A DNA stretch of 48,343 nucleotides from Bacteroidota bacterium (GCA_027622375.1 JAQCAB010000012.1:1-48343); one strand, 5' to 3'. Shown: positions 27,078 through 36,327, numbered from the stretch's first letter. Notes: generated from the letters alone by a model not told the origin. Numbers and translations: made by a program.

Positions 27078-27815
27078 ATGAAAAAAACCTCTTTCTATGT
27101 TTTGCTTTTCTTTATTTTAACTACAAAAAATATTTTCTCACAAATTGAAAACTCATCACAATTAATTGTTGTAATTACAGAAAATTGGGAAGATGAAGAA
27201 GGAAAATTATTTTTATTTGAAAAAGAAAGTCAAAATTGGAAAAAAATTAACAATCCATTTTATATTAAAATTGGATTAAATGGATTAGCGTGGGGGAGTG
27301 GAATAAATAATTTTGAAAAAGGAAATCCAAAAAAAGAGGGAGATAAAAAATCACCTGCCGGTATTTTTAATATCGGTAATGCTTTTGGGTATGATTCACT
27401 TCCCCCAAAAGAAACAAAATTAAATTACACTCACTCAACAAAAAATATTAAATGTGTCGATGATGTTAATTCTAAATTTTATAATCAGATAGTCGATCAA
27501 GAAAAAATCTCAAAGGATTGGAATTCTGCAGAAAATATGAAGTTTGATGACTCAGATTATAAATATGGAATTGTTATTTTAAATAATCATAAAAATATTT
27601 CAGGAAATGGAAGTTGTATTTTCTTACATTGCTTTGGAAAAAATAAAAATGCCACAGTCGGTTGCACAGCAATGAGCGAAGAAAATATTCTAACTTTATT
27701 TAAATGGATTGATCCTAAATTATTTCCAAAAATTGTACAACTTCCTAAAAAAGAATATTTGCATTTACAAAAAAAATGGAATCTGCCACTTTTAACTTTG
27801 TTTGAGGAAAAATGA
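27078..27815 (+). CDS. Exported L,D-transpeptidase (YkuD-type) family protein
   Basis: The protein has 245 residues with signal peptide MKKTSFYVLLFFILTTKNIFS. The catalytic region has KSPAGIFNIGNAFGYD, then CIFLHCF with H184 and TVGCTAMSE with C196, matching the HxxG/A-x-GC core of YkuD / COG3786 enzymes. These cross-link or remodel peptidoglycan through a cysteine acyl-enzyme. The core has an insertion between PAGIF and the His motif, so it belongs to the larger periplasmic subgroup. It is coupled to the next gene by ATGA, suggesting a joint envelope function. Confidence 0.85.
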   Translation: MKKTSFYVLLFFILTTKNIFSQIENSSQLIVVITENWEDEEGKLFLFEKESQNWKKINNPFYIKIGLNGLAWGSGINNFEKGNPKKEGDKKSPAGIFNIGNAFGYDSLPPKETKLNYTHSTKNIKCVDDVNSKFYNQIVDQEKISKDWNSAENMKFDDSDYKYGIVILNNHKNISGNGSCIFLHCFGKNKNATVGCTAMSEENILTLFKWIDPKLFPKIVQLPKKEYLHLQKKWNLPLLTLFEEK

Positions 27816-30244
27816 GACGAACTTCAAAAACAGTTTTAAATATTTTAATTACAATAGTAATTTTACTTGTTGGAACTTTTTTTGTTATCCGGTATTTAGT
27901 TGTAAAATCACTTCCAAATTATAATGAAGAAACTGAAATTTCTGGATTAAAAAACAATGTTGAAGTTTACTTTGATGATTTTGCAGTGCCCCATATTTAT
28001 GCCGAAAATGATGATGATTTAATTTTTCTTCAAGGTTTTCTTCACGCGCAAGATCGTTTATGGCAAATGGATTTAATTAGACGTGCTGGTGAAGGAAGAT
28101 TATCTGAAATTTTAGGAAAAGCAACTATTGATTTTGATAGGCAAATAAGAGTTTTGGAAATTAAACAAATTGCTAAAAAAATTGAAAACACTCTTTCAGA
28201 TGAAGATAAAAAATTGTTACAAAGTTATGCAAATGGGGTAAATACTTTTATCAAATCTCACAAAGGAAAACTCCCACTTGAATTTGATATGTTGAATTAC
28301 TCACCTGAAAATTGGGAGCCTTTCCACACACTTATGATTTCTCGATTAATGGCATTTGAATTAAATATAAGCTGGTATGTTGATGTAACTTTGGGAGAAA
28401 TTATAAATAAAGTTGGTTTTGAAAAAGCAAAGGAAATTTTTCCAACTTATCCTGACAATGCACCTGTTACGATTCCAATTGCAACAAATATTTTATCGGA
28501 TGAATTTCAAAAAAGCATTTCAGTTTTAAATGAGTTAGTAAAAATTGATATTGATCGAAGAAAATTTTTAGGGACATCTGGAATGCATATCGGGAGCAAT
28601 TCTTTTGCAGTTTCTTCTAAAAAATCTTCAACAGGATTTGCGTTACTCGCAAGTGACCCACATTTAGCTTTGGCATCTCCGGCAAAATGGTACGAAGTGC
28701 ATTTAGTAAGTCCCGAAATTAATTTACATGGAATGAGTTTGCCGGGAGTTCCACTTGTTGTAATTGGTAACAACACTTCAATCGCATGGGGGTTAACCAA
28801 TGTAATGCTGGATGATTCTGATTTTTATATCGAAGAAGTTGAAAAATCAAATCCAAATAATTATATAGTAGATGGAAAATCGCATCCATTTACAAATATT
28901 GTTGATTCAATTTTTGTTAAAGATTCAGGATTTGTAATATTAAATTATCGAACTTCAAAACATGGCCCTATTGTAAATGATATAAATCCAATTTTAAAAA
29001 AAATTAATTCTCCACCAATAGCAATGAAGTGGAGTGCAAGTGATTTAACTGCCGAAATAAAAACTTTTAAACTTTTAGCAAAAGCTAATAATTGGAATGA
29101 TTTTAGAAATGCAGTTAAAAACTTTGGCGTGCCTGCACAAAATTTTATTTATGCTGATAAATTTGGGAATATTGGTTTCCAATTTGGTGGGAATATCCCA
29201 ATCCGATCACAAAATAATCCAACAATTCCAATGAATGGAAATAATTCTCAAAACGATTGGAAAGGATATGTACCGTTTAATGAATTGCCATCTATTTATA
29301 ATCCAGAGCAAAATTTTATTGCGAATGCAAATAACAAAACAACAAATAAAAATTTTCCATATCATATTTCAAATCTTTGGGAGCCTCCTTCAAGAATTCA
29401 ACGAATTACAGAAATGCTTTCTGTTGAAAATAATATTTCGCCAGAAGATCTTAAAAAAATTCAAAATGATAATTTTTCTTTTTTTGCAAAAAATCTGACC
29501 AGCCACATTTTAGAAACTTATAAAAACCAACCAGTCGATGGGAATTTAGAAATTGTATTAAATTATTTAAAAAATTGGAATTACATTGTTTTATCGAGTG
29601 AAGTTGCCCCTTCAATTTATGCTGTTTTTTTTAATATGATAATTAAAAATACACTACATGACGAAATAGGGGATAATTTATTGAATGGATTTCAACATCT
29701 TTCAAATATTCCGTACAGAGTAATTTTAAATTTATTGGAAAAAGAAAATTCTGTTTGGTTTGATGATATTAAAACTGAAAATGTTGAAACAAAATCTGAA
29801 ATAATTAAAAAAAGTTTAGATGAAACAATTTTGTTTTTAACAAATAAACTTGGTTCAGATATTAAAAATTGGAAGTGGGGGAAATTACATTCAATCACAT
29901 TTAAACATCCAATTGGCTCGCAACCACCATTTGGAATTTTATTTAATATTGGTCCATTTGAAATGAACGGAGATGGCGTTACAGTTAATAATGCTGAATA
30001 TTCTTTAAATCGCCCATATGAAATGATTCTCGGGCCATCAATGAGGAGAGTTGTTGATTTCGGGAATTTGGATAATTTGCAAACTGTAATTACAACCGGG
30101 CAATCAGGTCAACCTTTAAGCGAACATTACAAAGATCAAGCTTTATTTTGGGTGAATGGGAATTATAAAACAACATCGATGAGTAAATCAAAAATAGAAA
30201 AGGAAGCAAAGTATAAAAATGTTTATAATTCCGAAAAAAAATAA
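27812..30244 (+). CDS. Penicillin acylase family (Ntn) hydrolase
   Basis: The protein has 810 residues. An N-terminal membrane anchor spans about 8-31. The A-chain region begins VYFDDFAVPHIYAENDDDL and has GFLHAQDRLWQMDLIRRAGEGRLSE (seen as two conserved blocks). The precursor is cut before S262 in HIGSNSFAV, which becomes the N-terminal nucleophile, followed by LLASDPHLALASPAKWYEVHL and VIGNNTSIAWGLTN. Late Asn-rich segments complete the B chain. Members hydrolyse amides: penicillins, acyl-homoserine lactones, N-acyl lipids or peptides. The substrate is unknown. The start overlaps the transpeptidase stop, so a periplasmic, membrane-tethered enzyme is likely. Confidence 0.9.
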   Translation: MRRTSKTVLNILITIVILLVGTFFVIRYLVVKSLPNYNEETEISGLKNNVEVYFDDFAVPHIYAENDDDLIFLQGFLHAQDRLWQMDLIRRAGEGRLSEILGKATIDFDRQIRVLEIKQIAKKIENTLSDEDKKLLQSYANGVNTFIKSHKGKLPLEFDMLNYSPENWEPFHTLMISRLMAFELNISWYVDVTLGEIINKVGFEKAKEIFPTYPDNAPVTIPIATNILSDEFQKSISVLNELVKIDIDRRKFLGTSGMHIGSNSFAVSSKKSSTGFALLASDPHLALASPAKWYEVHLVSPEINLHGMSLPGVPLVVIGNNTSIAWGLTNVMLDDSDFYIEEVEKSNPNNYIVDGKSHPFTNIVDSIFVKDSGFVILNYRTSKHGPIVNDINPILKKINSPPIAMKWSASDLTAEIKTFKLLAKANNWNDFRNAVKNFGVPAQNFIYADKFGNIGFQFGGNIPIRSQNNPTIPMNGNNSQNDWKGYVPFNELPSIYNPEQNFIANANNKTTNKNFPYHISNLWEPPSRIQRITEMLSVENNISPEDLKKIQNDNFSFFAKNLTSHILETYKNQPVDGNLEIVLNYLKNWNYIVLSSEVAPSIYAVFFNMIIKNTLHDEIGDNLLNGFQHLSNIPYRVILNLLEKENSVWFDDIKTENVETKSEIIKKSLDETILFLTNKLGSDIKNWKWGKLHSITFKHPIGSQPPFGILFNIGPFEMNGDGVTVNNAEYSLNRPYEMILGPSMRRVVDFGNLDNLQTVITTGQSGQPLSEHYKDQALFWVNGNYKTTSMSKSKIEKEAKYKNVYNSEKK

Positions 30245-31685
30245 ACTCCGGAAGAATATTGAGCGTAAAGTTCAAGGAAAAACAAAAATAGTTTGTACGC
30301 TCGGTCCATCTACATCTTCTGAAGAAATGATTATCAGAATGTGCAGAGCAGGGATGGATGTAGCAAGATTAAATTCGTCTCACAGCAATTTAAAAGAGCA
30401 AGCAGATTTGATAAAAAAAATTAGACGAGCATCCCAAATAACGGGTGAACCAATTGCAATTTTACAAGATCTTCAAGGACCAAAAATTAGAATAGGTTTT
30501 TTAGAAAATAAATTTGTTGAACTTAAAACTGGTTCTAAATTTGTTTTAACATCAACGGAATTACTTGGAAATGATAAAATTGTAACCATCTCATATAAAA
30601 AACTTTCAAAAGAAATTGAAGTTGGAAATAAAATTTTATTGGATGATGGATTATTGCAATTAAAAGTTATTGGTGTTACAGAAAAAGATATTGTTACTGA
30701 AGTTATTTATGGTGGAATTTTAAAAGAAAAAAAGGGAATTAATTTACCCGGTGTTAAATTAAATGTTCCAGCATTTACAGAAAAAGATTTAATAGATTTA
30801 GAATTTGGAATAAAAAACGAAGTTGATTATGTGGCTCTTTCATTTGTAAGAAGCGCAAATGATATAAAACAATTAAAAAGTTTTATTGTCTCAAAAATTG
30901 CATCGGGAAGAAGACTCCCAATTATAGCAAAAATTGAAAAAATTGAAGCTCTTCAAAATATTGATGAAATAATTGAGGAAGCAGACGGAATTATGGTTGC
31001 CCGTGGAGATTTGGGAGTTGAATGTGAATTGCAGGAAGTTCCGATTGCACAAAAATTAATCTGCAAAAAAGCAAATGATTCAAATAAGCCGGTAATAATT
31101 GCAACTCAAATGTTGGAATCAATGATTAATAATCCTCGACCAACTCGTGCAGAAGCGAATGATGTTGCCAATGCAGTTTTAGATGGTGCAGATGCAGTTA
31201 TGCTAAGTGGCGAAACTTCTGTCGGAAACTTCTCAATTGAAACAATTAAAATTATGGAATCAATTGTGCGAAGAGCGGAAATAACTTTAGATGAAAAATT
31301 TGATACAACAGTAACAGAAAATATTTCAACTTCAAAAGCAATTGCAAGATCTGCATGTATTCTGGCAAAAGAAGTTGATGCAAGTGCAATTATTGTGATA
31401 ACTTATTCTGGTGATACTGCATGCTTAATTTCACGGCACAGACCAAAAGCTAGAATTATTGCTATTACTGATCGACAAAAAATAATGCAGCGATTAAATT
31501 TAATTTGGGGAATTAGATCAGTAAATATAAAAAAAATAAAAGAAACTGATAAAACTTTGGAAAAAATTTATAATTTACTTGTTGAACAAAAATTTGTTTC
31601 TAAAGGAGAAAAAGTTGTAGTAACAGCAGGTATTCCACTTTTAAAACGTGGAAGTACAAACATGCTTAAAGTTGAACAACTTTAA
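30219..31685 (+). CDS. pyk: Pyruvate kinase
   Basis: The protein has 488 residues. It makes pyruvate and ATP from phosphoenolpyruvate and ADP. Seen: KTKIVCTLGPSTSS, MDVARLNSSHS, ILQDLQGPKIRIG, the active-site block IIAKIEKIEALQNIDEI with the catalytic Lys/Glu, IMVARGDLGVE, and ATQMLESMINNPRPTRAEAND, plus a C-terminal allosteric domain (RHRPKARIIAITDRQK). The only plausible start, ATG 30219, lies 26 bases inside the preceding gene and gives an extra basic N-terminus of about 18 residues. It probably relies on the upstream operon or a promoter within it. Confidence 0.97.
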   Translation: MFIIPKKNKLRKNIERKVQGKTKIVCTLGPSTSSEEMIIRMCRAGMDVARLNSSHSNLKEQADLIKKIRRASQITGEPIAILQDLQGPKIRIGFLENKFVELKTGSKFVLTSTELLGNDKIVTISYKKLSKEIEVGNKILLDDGLLQLKVIGVTEKDIVTEVIYGGILKEKKGINLPGVKLNVPAFTEKDLIDLEFGIKNEVDYVALSFVRSANDIKQLKSFIVSKIASGRRLPIIAKIEKIEALQNIDEIIEEADGIMVARGDLGVECELQEVPIAQKLICKKANDSNKPVIIATQMLESMINNPRPTRAEANDVANAVLDGADAVMLSGETSVGNFSIETIKIMESIVRRAEITLDEKFDTTVTENISTSKAIARSACILAKEVDASAIIVITYSGDTACLISRHRPKARIIAITDRQKIMQRLNLIWGIRSVNIKKIKETDKTLEKIYNLLVEQKFVSKGEKVVVTAGIPLLKRGSTNMLKVEQL

Positions 31686-31828
31686 GATTCCAAATAATCA
31701 GAATTATCGTAGCGGATATTTTTTTTCAATTCATCAGAAACTTTTTTCTTTTTCCGAATTAAAAACGGAATTGAAAAAACCCCTGCAAGCATTAAAATTA
31801 TTTTAAAAAAATTTAATTTCTTTTTCAT
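31682..31828 (-). CDS. Small single-pass membrane peptide (48 residues)
   Basis: This gene is too short for most callers. It begins at ATG 31828 with MKKKLNFFKIILMLAGVFSI, has one hydrophobic helix (about 7-24), a strongly basic patch IRKKKKVSDELKK, and a polar acidic end (YDNSDYLES). Its stop overlaps the pyruvate kinase stop by a few bases, tail to tail. It lies 53 bases after the NagB fusion on the same strand, so it may be the last gene of that operon. The clean lysine-helix-lysine layout is what a real membrane peptide looks like, but no family can be assigned. Confidence 0.55.
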   Translation of the reverse strand: MKKKLNFFKIILMLAGVFSIPFLIRKKKKVSDELKKNIRYDNSDYLES

Positions 31829-31881
31829 TTTCCCTGCACATTATAATATATCTTTAAACAATCTCCAATAACTAGATCTAA

Positions 31882-34218
31882 TTAATATCCTGTAATATTT
31901 TTTAATTCTGTTGAATATTTATAAAGTTCATTTATAGTTAATTTCTTAATATAACACAATCCGAATGCAGCGCGGATACGAGGATGCGAATGTTGAACAA
32001 AAAATTCTTTTCCCAAACATTTACGGATAGCTTCATACTGTTGAACAAAAATATTTTGAGCTAAACGTGAAAAAGGGCCATCAAATTCCCAAGAAGGGAA
32101 ACTTGCATTACGTTGTGAACCATAACAATAGTGGAACACATTTTCCATAATTGCCATCGAATTTAAACTAACTGGAATAAATAAATTTGCTTCGCTTGGA
32201 TGAAATTTATTCCAAACATTTCTATAACCCCAAATAACTAAATTATTATTTTTATTTTCAGCAACATAAAGTTTTATGGCTTCAGTTGTTGCTTGTAAAA
32301 CTTTATAGTGTGTGTCTGGCCCACTCCCTTCAGGGTCGAGTGCTAAAGTTACAATTGTTGGTTTTATTTTTCTTAAAAGATTTAAAATTGGTGCCACATC
32401 TCGTTTAATTTCAGGAGATTCATTAAATATATTTCCCTGATAAAACTTTAATCGTAAATGAGAAACATCTTGTGAATTAAATCCATAAAACGCCCAAACA
32501 AGTTCTTCCTCAAATTCTCGAATCATTCCTTTTAATTTTTGAACAGAAGGTTTATCTTTTTGACCAGGATATTGATTTTCAAAATATTTAATCAAACTTT
32601 CAATTTTGGCTTTAAGTAAATTAAAATTTTTGATTTTGAAGATTTTAATAATATTTCTTAATAATCTTTTTGAAGTGGCTTCATCCCGGATAGTTTTACT
32701 ATGTTCTGCAATCCCAACTAAATATTGGTTGATTTCAAAATTACGACCTTCAATATTTTTGGGATTAAAATAATTGTGATAAAATTTTATTTTAAAATCT
32801 TTATTTAAAATAATCTGATTTAATTTATTTAGTAACTCCACAGTATAAATATTTGTAACAGAAGTAAACCCACTTGTAAAGGTTGAAAAGTGATGTTTAT
32901 TACTTGGTTCACGGACTAAATGAGTGATGTATGGAATATAACCCAACATAATATCATCATGGTGTGGTGCGGTATGCAATATAACTTGATCTGTTAATTG
33001 TCCCATCCCACTTTCGAGTGATGAAATAATATTTTTATAGATCTCAAAACAAATATTTTTATATGAAGTGTATTTTGATGTTAAAATATAATTTGTAAGA
33101 ATATTTGACTTTATATCATTAACAGTTAATTCTTTCAAACTTTTATTTTTTTCAATAGATAAATTAATAACAGCCCGTTCGATAGAATCTTGTGAAATTG
33201 GTTTTTCTTTTTTAACAAAATGCAATCTTCTTTCAATTAATCTGAATGCAGCTCCATTTGTAATATAAAATCTGGCATTGGGAATATTTTGAAAAACTGT
33301 AGCTGGATATTTATTTGATTTTTCTTTTTGAATTGAATCCCTAATTATATTTGATTTTGATTCTCCAGCTGCAATAATTATTGCAGTAACATTTTTATTA
33401 AATGTAATTGTGCCAAGGCCGATAGTAATAACTAATCGATTTCTTGAAATCTCAATTCCACCTAAATCGGTAGCAGAGGCTGCCTGTGTTTCGTAATTTG
33501 TGTTTGTTAGTCTCGTCGTAGAAAAATGGTCGCTACCTTTTACATTAAAACCAATATGTCCATCTGGTCCAATGCCTCCCAAAAAAAATCCGATTCCACC
33601 TAAATTTTGAATTTTATTTTCATACTCTGAACAAAACTGATCAACTTTTTGAATTACATCTTTTTGTAATCTCTCAATTCTGTTTGAAGGCCAGCGAGTT
33701 CTTAAGCTTAAATCTACTTTATTGTTTGGGAAAATTTTATCAAATGAAATATTTTTTGGTTTTCCAATTTTTTCAGGATTTATTAATATTGAATTCTTTT
33801 TTTTAATTCCCCACTTTGATAAATAGTATTTATTAATGTAAAAGTAAAAACTATTATGTTGTCTAGGATTGATCGGGTAAAACTCATCTATTTGCACAAA
33901 TTTTAAATTTGAAAGATCAGGTTTTTTTCTATTCACGAAATTAGTCTCATCTAAAATCTTTTTTACATTTTTTGATTCCCAATTAAACAGAAGATAATCA
34001 ACCCATTTTATAAAATATTCAGGCGTTTTACCCGTTGGTAATGAAATTACCCCATCATGATTTTGACCAACCCATTCTAAAAATCTTAATGCGGTTAATT
34101 TCCCCAATTCTGGGAAATTGGGAACTTGAATAACCGGAATTTTTTCTGTCGGAGAATAAATTAACCTTAATCCAGATTTTGTTAAATAATATTTTTCAAC
34201 AGTTGAATCTAGATGCAT
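31882..34218 (-). CDS. Glucosamine-6-phosphate deaminase (NagB)-PIG-L deacetylase fusion
   Basis: The protein has 778 residues. Residues about 40-340 are NagB-like: ISLPTGKTPEYF, VQIDEFYPINPRQHNSF, and FLGGIGPDGHIGFN (the catalytic Asp/His block). Residues about 405-770 are a PIG-L/LmbE-type deacetylase with LHTAPHHDDIMLGY as the AHPDD-like zinc motif and a late DTHYKVLQA block. The fusion occurs in Bacteroidota. A parsimonious reading is that one chain removes acetate from GlcNAc-6-phosphate (or a related amino sugar) and then deaminates glucosamine-6-phosphate to fructose-6-phosphate. No NagA, transporter or chitinase gene is adjacent. Cytoplasmic. Confidence 0.9.
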   Translation of the reverse strand: MHLDSTVEKYYLTKSGLRLIYSPTEKIPVIQVPNFPELGKLTALRFLEWVGQNHDGVISLPTGKTPEYFIKWVDYLLFNWESKNVKKILDETNFVNRKKPDLSNLKFVQIDEFYPINPRQHNSFYFYINKYYLSKWGIKKKNSILINPEKIGKPKNISFDKIFPNNKVDLSLRTRWPSNRIERLQKDVIQKVDQFCSEYENKIQNLGGIGFFLGGIGPDGHIGFNVKGSDHFSTTRLTNTNYETQAASATDLGGIEISRNRLVITIGLGTITFNKNVTAIIIAAGESKSNIIRDSIQKEKSNKYPATVFQNIPNARFYITNGAAFRLIERRLHFVKKEKPISQDSIERAVINLSIEKNKSLKELTVNDIKSNILTNYILTSKYTSYKNICFEIYKNIISSLESGMGQLTDQVILHTAPHHDDIMLGYIPYITHLVREPSNKHHFSTFTSGFTSVTNIYTVELLNKLNQIILNKDFKIKFYHNYFNPKNIEGRNFEINQYLVGIAEHSKTIRDEATSKRLLRNIIKIFKIKNFNLLKAKIESLIKYFENQYPGQKDKPSVQKLKGMIREFEEELVWAFYGFNSQDVSHLRLKFYQGNIFNESPEIKRDVAPILNLLRKIKPTIVTLALDPEGSGPDTHYKVLQATTEAIKLYVAENKNNNLVIWGYRNVWNKFHPSEANLFIPVSLNSMAIMENVFHYCYGSQRNASFPSWEFDGPFSRLAQNIFVQQYEAIRKCLGKEFFVQHSHPRIRAAFGLCYIKKLTINELYKYSTELKNITGY

Positions 34219-34256
34219 TAAAATTAATTTAGGTTTATTTCTAAAAATGAAATCAA

Positions 34257-35429
34257 TTAGTTTATAAAAACTTTTGCAACATCAATAATTAAAGAGGGCT
34301 CACGCCATAATGCTTTTCTAAAAATTGCGGCAAGAGTTCTATCTTCTATTGGTAATTTAACAATAGCTTCTGCAATTGTGTCCATTGATTCATCCTTAAT
34401 TCCACCAAAAACATTTTTAAAATTATAAAAAATCTCATGTCGCCAACCGAGTCTTTTTTGGAATTTGACTCCGTAGTCTTTTAAATTTTGTAAATCATTT
34501 TTTAATATTGAATCCGCCGCAACTTCGCCTGCAATCATTCCACCAATCATACCTGTAATAATTCCACCGCCAGAAACAGGATTAACTTGGTGCGCTGCAT
34601 CGCCAACTAGCATAACATTATTTTTTACCATTACTTTATTTGGTTTTGCACATGGCACGCCACCAGCAATTCTTGTCAAAAGTGATGCATTTGGAAATTG
34701 TTTTTCTAAAAAATCATTTAAATATGAAATTGCCGATTTATTTTTAGCTTCTTCAACCGATACTCCTATTCCAATATTTGCTGAGTTTTTACCTTTGGGA
34801 AAAATCCATAAATACCCACCTGGAGAAGTTTTTTTACCAAAATAAAGATCGAGTGTGTCATCGTCAAAATTAATTCCGCTAACAGTAACTTGGGCACAAC
34901 TCTCCATATCACGAATATGGCAAGTTGTATCGATGCCACCCCATTTGCCAACACGAGATTCAACTCCATCGGCAGCAATAACTACTTTTGATTTTATTTC
35001 AACTTTTTCATCTTTTATTAAAGCTTTAACTCCGATTGCCACCCCATTTTCATTTTTTAATAAATCATAAACATAAGCTTTTGTAACAACCTCGGCACCA
35101 TTATTGGCTGCTAATTTTGCAAGCTCATAATCAAAAATTCTTCTTTCCAAAACATATCCAATATTTCTATCTATTGGCATTGTAATTTTAATATTTGATG
35201 GAGAAATAAAATTCATTTTTGTAATTGTGCTTGCAATCCATTTTTGATCTGGTTCAATAAATTGTAACACTCCTTCGTGACTTACAGCTTCACCACAACG
35301 AACTGGATATCCAACGTCACGATCTTTTTCTAAAAGTAAAACCGATGCACCATTTTTTGCTGCATATCTTGCGGCTGTTGAACCAGCTGGTCCTGCACCG
35401 ACAACAATAATATCATATTCTTTTTTCAT
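34257..35429 (-). CDS. Geranylgeranyl-reductase-family FAD oxidoreductase
   Basis: The protein has 390 residues, starting at ATG 35429 (the TTG at 35432 adds one residue), overlapping the ferredoxin stop as TGATG. The N-terminal Rossmann motif is DIIVVGAGPAGSTAARYAA. Then come VGYPVRCGEAVS, the hallmark of the GGR family, and the late FAD motif VMLVGDAAHQVNPVSGGGI. The family reduces isoprenoid double bonds: archaeal lipid chains, chlorophyll phytyl chains or menaquinone tails. With an adjacent ferredoxin as probable electron donor, a lipid or quinone side-chain saturase is plausible. Substrate not determinable. Confidence 0.92.
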   Translation of the reverse strand: MKKEYDIIVVGAGPAGSTAARYAAKNGASVLLLEKDRDVGYPVRCGEAVSHEGVLQFIEPDQKWIASTITKMNFISPSNIKITMPIDRNIGYVLERRIFDYELAKLAANNGAEVVTKAYVYDLLKNENGVAIGVKALIKDEKVEIKSKVVIAADGVESRVGKWGGIDTTCHIRDMESCAQVTVSGINFDDDTLDLYFGKKTSPGGYLWIFPKGKNSANIGIGVSVEEAKNKSAISYLNDFLEKQFPNASLLTRIAGGVPCAKPNKVMVKNNVMLVGDAAHQVNPVSGGGIITGMIGGMIAGEVAADSILKNDLQNLKDYGVKFQKRLGWRHEIFYNFKNVFGGIKDESMDTIAEAIVKLPIEDRTLAAIFRKALWREPSLIIDVAKVFIN

Positions 35430-35689
35430 CAACTTAAAGATTTTGAAAATTGATTTTCATCTAAAGAATTTACTTTTGTTGATAAATTATTTATTCCATC
35501 TTTGTGGAATTCGATAACTTCCCAAGGACAAGCCCAAACGCATTTTTTACAATTTGTACAACGCTCTTCAATTATTGAAATTTCGGATTCTTTTAATTCA
35601 ATCGCATCTTCTGGACAAACGCCAACACAACATCCGCAAAAATCGCATTTGTCTGGTAAAATATGAATCATTAAATGTGGTTTCGCCAT
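35429..35689 (-). CDS. Two-[4Fe-4S] ferredoxin
   Basis: The protein has 86 residues with two cluster motifs, CDFCGCCVGVCPEDAI and CTNCKKCVWACPWEVI, each CxxCxxCxxxCP. A C-terminal tail of about 30 residues lacks cysteines. The gene overlaps the GGR-like flavoprotein by one base, so the pair is co-translated and the ferredoxin is the likely electron donor. Cytoplasmic. It is preceded on the same strand by the hup terminator, so it probably has its own promoter. Confidence 0.95.
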   Translation of the reverse strand: MAKPHLMIHILPDKCDFCGCCVGVCPEDAIELKESEISIIEERCTNCKKCVWACPWEVIEFHKDGINNLSTKVNSLDENQFSKSLS

Positions 35690-35746
35690 TTGATTATTGA
35701 ATTATTTGAATTTTTATTTTAAATATTAACTAATTCTTTGCAATAT

Positions 35747-35783
35747 AAAAAAAAATCCATGCACTTAAATTGTGCATGGATTT
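35747..35783 (-). terminator. Rho-independent terminator of the HU gene
   Basis: Read on the minus strand, AAATCCATGCAC and GTGCATGGATTT form an exact 12-bp stem (35753-35764 with 35772-35783) and a 7-base loop, followed by a run of T. It lies about 25 bases after the HU stop and is the cleanest terminator in the window. Confidence 0.92.
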
Positions 35784-35806
35784 GTAATTTAAAAAAGTAC
35801 TTTAAA

Positions 35807-36100
35807 TTAGAATGAAGGAATTCTTGATAGAATTGCTTCTTTTGCTACTTTTGAAACTTTGAATTTTACAACTTTCTTTGCAGGTATTTGAATTGATTCG
35901 CCTGTTTTAGGATTTCGTCCCATTCTTGCATTACGTTGAACTAAAACAATTTTGCCCAATCCTGGTACAGAAAATTGATTTGGTGCTTCACGATATGCTA
36001 ATTCGGATAACTCATCAAAAAATGAAGCAACTGCTCTTTTCTTCATTGCAAATTTTGTTGCAAAGTGGTTGATAATTGCTGTTTTAGACATTCCTGGCAT
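35807..36100 (-). CDS. HU/IHF-family DNA-binding protein
   Basis: The protein has 97 residues. It has the conserved HU arm sequence GRNPKTGESIQIPAKKVVKFK with preceding FSVPGLGKIVLVQRNARMG. It binds and bends DNA as a dimer in the nucleoid. The N-terminus reads MPGMSKTAIINHF; the alternative start at residue 4 is closer to the usual HU start but lies 13 bases from the strong SD. The gene has a complete set of signals: a promoter, AGGAGG and a terminator, indicating a highly expressed single-gene unit. Confidence 0.95.
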   Translation of the reverse strand: MPGMSKTAIINHFATKFAMKKRAVASFFDELSELAYREAPNQFSVPGLGKIVLVQRNARMGRNPKTGESIQIPAKKVVKFKVSKVAKEAILSRIPSF

Positions 36101-36104
36101 AAAA

Positions 36105-36110
36105 CCTCCT
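36105..36110 (-). promoter_or_regulatory. Strong Shine-Dalgarno site of the HU gene
   Basis: The minus strand reads AAGGAGGTTTTATG, so AGGAGG sits 4 bases before the first ATG and 13 before the second. Spacing is suboptimal for both, so the start choice remains open. Most other genes here show no SD. Confidence 0.7.
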
Positions 36111-36169
36111 TTTTGTTATGTGAATAAATTAAAGTTAATTGTTATAAACATCTTCCTAACTCGTTATTT

Positions 36170-36200
36170 TAAACTTACAACTCAAAATAAGAAAAAGCAA
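36170..36200 (-). promoter_or_regulatory. Probable promoter of the HU gene
   Basis: On the minus strand TTG (36198-36200) is followed after 20 bases by TAAGTTTA (36170-36177), a 7-of-8 match to the Bacteroidota pattern TTG-N19-23-TAnnTTTG. It would give a leader of about 60 bases before the HU gene. Confidence 0.5.
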
Positions 36201-36327
36201 GTGTTTATTGAAGAAATTTTAATATTTATTTTTAATCAATAAAATCAATGGTTTTATTCAAATTTAATTTTATATTGTATCTATTGAACTCTATTGCAAT
36301 ACTAAAAAATAACCAATAATTTCAACT

